A DNA stretch of 8,817 nucleotides from an uncultured Rhodospirillaceae bacterium (lineage in GTDB: Bacteria; Pseudomonadota; Alphaproteobacteria; MPNO01): assembly GCA_937916005.1 (NCBI GenBank), contig CALGIA010000228.1, forward strand, positions 1 through 8,817. The letters are read 5' to 3'. Within the stretch, counting starts at the first letter, position 1. Every line of letters starts with the position of its first letter. The notes below the pieces were generated by a model, which saw only the letters and a program-made list of their open reading frames with translations, did not search any database and was not told the origin of the DNA. The position numbers were made by a program, and so were the translations under genes. Shown in pieces: positions 5,640 through 8,817 of the stretch.

Positions 5640-8450
5640 ATGGTTTCCATTCCCAAACAGCGCGATATCGTTGATCGGGGCGCGCTGAACGCGCAGTTCA
5701 CGGATTTGATCGACCAGGCGGACCGGGTGCCGTCATCGGTTCGGGGCGAGATCCTCGATATGCTGAAAACGACCCTTGCCGACGGACGCCTGGAAGTTCG
5801 ACGCCGTTTCGATGTCGGCGCGTCGGGTAAAGAGACGGTGATCTCCAACTCGTTCCTGATCGACCAGCTGCTCCGCGTCATTTATGATTTCGCCGCCGAT
5901 TGGGTGTACCCGGCGCCCAACCCGACTTCCGCCGAACGGCTCTGTCTCGCCGCGGTGGGTGGCTATGGACGGGGGGAACTGGCGCCCCACTCCGATATCG
6001 ATCTGCTGTTTCTGCTGCCCTACAAGGAAACGCCGCGGCTCGAACAGGTCATCGAATATGTCCTCTACATGCTGTGGGACCTGGGCCTTAAGGTTGGTCA
6101 CGCCACGCGCTCGATTGATGACTGCATCCGCCTGTCCAAGGAAGATCTGACAATTCGGACATCGATCCTGGAGGCACGCTATCTGTGGGGCGACAAGAAG
6201 CTGTTCAACGAGCTTCGCCGGCGGTTCGAGAAGGAAATATCGGAAGCCAGTGGGCCCGAATTCGTCGAGGCCAAACTGGCGGAGCGCGGGGAACGTCATC
6301 GGCGCATGGGCGATTCCCGATACGTGCTGGAACCCAACATCAAGGACGGCAAAGGCGGCCTGCGCGATTTACAGACCCTTTTCTGGATTGCCAAGGATCT
6401 TTACCGCGTGGATGAGGTGGACGATCTGATCCAGCATGGCGTTCTGACCAAAGGGGAGGCGCGGCGCTTCGACCGGGCGCAGAATTTTTTGTGGAGTGTA
6501 CGCTGTCATCTGCATTACATCACGGGACGTGGCGAAGACCGGCTGACCTTCGATCAGCAGCCGCGCATCGGTGAGTTGCTCGGTTACCGCGATCATGCAG
6601 GCGCCACCGGCGTCGAACGGTTCATGAAACATTATTACCTGATCGCCAAGGAAGTCGGCGATCTGACGCGAATATTCTGTGCCGCGCTCGAGTCGGAACA
6701 TCGGCGCCGGCCGAGGTTCGCGCTGCCGAAAATTTCAATTTTCCATCGCGCGCCCGAGGGCTTCAGAATCGACGGCGGACGGTTGCGGCTGGCCAGCGGC
6801 ACCCGTTTTGCCGACGAGCCGGTTAAAATCCTCAGATTGTTTCATGAGGCCCAGGCGCGGGATCTCGACATTCATCCCGGACCGCTACGCACAATTACGC
6901 GCGAAATGCGGCTGGTTGACGGGTTGCGCGATGATCCGGAGGCCAATCGGCTTTTCATGGAAATGCTGACCTCGCCGAATGATCCGGAAACCACGTTACG
7001 GCGCTTGAACGAAGCCGGTGTCTTTGGCCGCTTCATTCCGGATTTCGGGCGCGTCGTCGCGCAGATGCAGCACGACATGTACCATGTCTATACGGTGGAT
7101 GAGCACACGATCTTCGCGATCGGTATTCTCCATGGCATCGAAAACGGTGAGTTTACCGACGAAATGCCGACCGCCAGCGAGGTCATCAACAACATCCAAT
7201 CCCGGCGCGTGCTTTATTACGCCACCCTGATGCACGATATTGCCAAGGGCCGGGGCGGCGACCATTCCGTTCTGGGGGCGGAGGTTGCCGAACGGCTGGG
7301 GCAGCGGCTGGGTCTCAGCGCGGAAGAGACCGAAACCGCGGCCTGGCTGGTGCGCCAGCACCTTGTCATGAGCAATACCGCGTTCCGGCGCGATATAAAC
7401 GACCCCAAGACGATTACCGATTTTGCTGAAATCGTTCAATCGCTGGAGCGCCTCCGCCTGCTTCTGGTGCTGACTGTTGCCGATATCAGGGCCGTCGGCC
7501 CCAATGTCTGGAACGGTTGGAAAGCGGCCCTCCTGCGTGATCTTTACAAGGCTACCGAAGATGAGTTGACCGGTGGTCATGCCGCCGGTTCCCGCGACCG
7601 GCGCGCCGAGGCCGCGCAGGAGGCCTTCCGTGCAGCGGCCCGAACCGCACCCGATGGAATTTTCACGGCCGAGGAGATCGACGCGCAAATCGCGCTCGGC
7701 TACCCCGCCTATTGGCTGGGCGCCGATACGGATACCCATCTGTTTCACGCCAGGATGATGCGTGATGCCGCGCTCAATGATGATTCCCTGAAGATTGAAA
7801 CCCGGATTGATGAATTCCGAGACGTGACCGAACTGACGCTCTATGCCCAGGACCATCCCGGCCTGATTTCACGTTTCGCCGGTGCCATGGCGGTCAGCGG
7901 CGCCAATATCGTCGACGCCAGAATTTTCACCATGACCAATGGCATGGCGCTCGATACCTTTTCGGTCCAGGATCCCAACGGCAAGGCGTTTCGGCAACCG
8001 GAACAGCTTGACCGCCTGGCCAAGCGGATTCGCGCAACGCTGTCCGGGCAGCTGCGCCCGGCGCGGGAGTTGGCGAAAAAGGTCGAAAGCCAGGCCAATA
8101 GCCGGACGCGGGTATTCACTGTCGCGCCGCGTGTGTTGATCGATGACAGCGCGAGCCGGACTTACACGGTGCTGGAGGTCAATGGACGCGACCGGCCCGG
8201 CCTGCTGTATGATCTGACCCGGACCCTGACCGACCTCAATCTCCAAATCGGCAGCGCGCGTATCGCCACATATGGAGAGGCGGCGGTCGACGTTTTTTAT
8301 GTCAAGGACTTGTTCGGTCTGAAAGTCTCTCATGAAGGCAAGCTTGCCCAGATCCACGCGGCGTTGCTGGCCGCGATCGAGGGACCGGATACTTCCCAAG
8401 CGAAAACGAGGGAACAGCCGGCAGTGGTAAGCACTGCGGCGGGCGAATAA
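5640..8450 (+). CDS. glnD: Bifunctional PII uridylyltransferase / uridylyl-removing enzyme GlnD
   Basis: Cytoplasmic nitrogen sensor. At low glutamine it uridylylates PII proteins (GlnB/GlnK), and at high glutamine it removes UMP, setting NtrBC activity and glutamine synthetase modification. The 936 residues match the usual GlnD length and order. The nucleotidyltransferase domain carries GGYGRGE at 107-113 with metal-binding D119 and D121 (SDIDLLF). A helical linker region follows, with a conserved NIKDGKGGLRDLQT segment. The HD hydrolase domain shows H489 (EHTIFAIG), H532-D533 (LMHDIAKG) and H574 (RQHLVM). Two ACT domains, glutamine-sensing in the family, begin near 731 (ELTLYAQDHPGLISRF) and 842 (YTVLEVNGRDRPGLLYDL). 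Both active centres look intact. The start at 5640 is supported by the conserved 'PKQRDIVDR' just after it. The start has no Shine-Dalgarno. Linkage to mutS is common in Alphaproteobacteria; the often-following murJ is absent, replaced by a convergent thioesterase gene. Confidence 0.98.
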   Translation: MVSIPKQRDIVDRGALNAQFTDLIDQADRVPSSVRGEILDMLKTTLADGRLEVRRRFDVGASGKETVISNSFLIDQLLRVIYDFAADWVYPAPNPTSAERLCLAAVGGYGRGELAPHSDIDLLFLLPYKETPRLEQVIEYVLYMLWDLGLKVGHATRSIDDCIRLSKEDLTIRTSILEARYLWGDKKLFNELRRRFEKEISEASGPEFVEAKLAERGERHRRMGDSRYVLEPNIKDGKGGLRDLQTLFWIAKDLYRVDEVDDLIQHGVLTKGEARRFDRAQNFLWSVRCHLHYITGRGEDRLTFDQQPRIGELLGYRDHAGATGVERFMKHYYLIAKEVGDLTRIFCAALESEHRRRPRFALPKISIFHRAPEGFRIDGGRLRLASGTRFADEPVKILRLFHEAQARDLDIHPGPLRTITREMRLVDGLRDDPEANRLFMEMLTSPNDPETTLRRLNEAGVFGRFIPDFGRVVAQMQHDMYHVYTVDEHTIFAIGILHGIENGEFTDEMPTASEVINNIQSRRVLYYATLMHDIAKGRGGDHSVLGAEVAERLGQRLGLSAEETETAAWLVRQHLVMSNTAFRRDINDPKTITDFAEIVQSLERLRLLLVLTVADIRAVGPNVWNGWKAALLRDLYKATEDELTGGHAAGSRDRRAEAAQEAFRAAARTAPDGIFTAEEIDAQIALGYPAYWLGADTDTHLFHARMMRDAALNDDSLKIETRIDEFRDVTELTLYAQDHPGLISRFAGAMAVSGANIVDARIFTMTNGMALDTFSVQDPNGKAFRQPEQLDRLAKRIRATLSGQLRPARELAKKVESQANSRTRVFTVAPRVLIDDSASRTYTVLEVNGRDRPGLLYDLTRTLTDLNLQIGSARIATYGEAAVDVFYVKDLFGLKVSHEGKLAQIHAALLAAIEGPDTSQAKTREQPAVVSTAAGE
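8417..8440 (+). other. Hairpin at the 3' end of glnD
   Basis: GCAGTG (8421-8426) and CACTGC (8432-8437) form a perfect 6-bp stem around a 5-base loop. Three more pairs (8417-8419 with 8438-8440) follow if G8420 bulges out. It lies in the last codons of glnD, 10 bp before the stop codon. No T-tract follows, so it is at best a weak or Rho-assisted terminator or an mRNA 3'-end stabiliser. The glnD-thioesterase gap is only 19 bp (8451-8469) and holds nothing else. Confidence 0.3.
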
Positions 8451-8469
8451 TTCCGGACAGGCGGCGCGA

Positions 8470-8817
8470 TCAGGCTTCGGCCGCTTCGCACGCCTTTTGG
8501 TACGCCCCGAGCTGGGCGCGCAGCCCGCCCGGCATGGCGACCGATTCGCCCGTATCCGGATTGATCGCCGCATATGTAATGTTGCCCTCGAAACACAGCA
8601 CGCCGTGCTGGTTATGGCCGTTGACCGCCAGCTTGTGGCTGCTGCGCCCGATATGGTCGAGCCGCACGGTCAGATCGAGTCGGTCGTCGGGATGAAGTGC
8701 CACATGAAAATCAAGCGCACACCCGACCACCGGCAGGCTGAGGCCGGTCCGTAAGTCGAATTGGGCCCAGTGCTCACCGGTGACATGCTTGAACCAGGTC
8801 TCGGTCGCCTCCACCAT
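8470..8817 (-). CDS. Acyl-CoA thioesterase, hotdog fold (4HBT/YbgC-like), N-terminus beyond the right edge
   Basis: Likely hydrolyses an acyl-CoA thioester in the cytoplasm; the substrate is not predictable. The 115 visible residues fit the body of a 4-hydroxybenzoyl-CoA thioesterase-type hotdog domain: a helix (MVEATETWFKH), then 'GLSLPVVGCALDFHVALHPDDRLDLTVRLDHIGRSS', 'HKLAVNG', 'GVLCFEGNITYAAINPDTGESVAMP' and a C-terminal helix. The Met at the very edge (8817-8815) is probably internal. In this family it would follow the 'D-x-D-x-x-G-I-x-x-x-x-x-Y' segment that carries the catalytic Asp, which is not in the window, so about 20-30 N-terminal residues are missing. It converges on glnD with 19 bp between stop codons, and nothing visible links the two functionally. 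Confidence 0.75.
   Translation of the reverse strand: MVEATETWFKHVTGEHWAQFDLRTGLSLPVVGCALDFHVALHPDDRLDLTVRLDHIGRSSHKLAVNGHNQHGVLCFEGNITYAAINPDTGESVAMPGGLRAQLGAYQKACEAAEA

Noticed and set aside
6996..7856. 286-codon minus-strand ORF
   Set aside because: It is antisense to the conserved HD region of glnD; a shadow frame.
8815..8817. ATG at the right edge as the true start of the thioesterase
   Set aside because: The protein would lack the N-terminal strand and catalytic Asp of the hotdog family, so the Met is most likely internal.

Overview
This window looks like a core segment of an alphaproteobacterial chromosome, with a short accessory-looking edge on the left. It is GC-rich, and the maeB / mutS / glnD neighbourhood together with the protein sequences (an N-terminal VPK-like 'PKQRDIVDR' opening in GlnD, a three-domain malic enzyme) fits Alphaproteobacteria. 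I place it at class level only. Class and gene-order statements come from knowledge of the families, not from a search.

Layout. (1) Positions 1-128, minus: start of a gene that runs off the left edge. It has a strong Shine-Dalgarno and about 50% GC, lower than the rest. Its function is not established. (2) 129-327: its leader, holding a possible 14-residue mini-ORF, then a perfect-period tandem array of twelve 10-bp units (191-310) closed by a small hairpin. (3) 328-465, plus: the C-terminal end of a macro-domain gene with no 5' part, so a gene remnant. It contains a near-perfect 27-bp palindrome. Its stop codon overlaps that of the next gene in a shared CTAG. (4) 462-2783, minus: complete maeB, an NADP-type malic enzyme with a phosphotransacetylase-like C-terminal domain and an odd Lys/Ala tail. 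(5) 2784-2920: divergent promoter region with a 10-bp direct repeat. (6) 2921-5587, plus: complete mutS. (7) 5640-8450, plus: complete glnD. (8) 8470-8817, minus: most of a hotdog-fold acyl-CoA thioesterase that runs off the right edge.

The three complete genes are housekeeping functions and do not form one pathway: MaeB makes pyruvate and NADPH from malate, MutS starts mismatch repair, and GlnD senses glutamine and modifies PII proteins. The most unusual points are the left junction (repeat array abutting a beheaded macro-domain gene) and promoter-like sequences placed so close to both mutS and glnD that both mRNAs may be leaderless. I do not see a clear new multi-gene system. The best candidate for accessory or defence biology is the truncated gene at the left edge, most of which lies outside the window.
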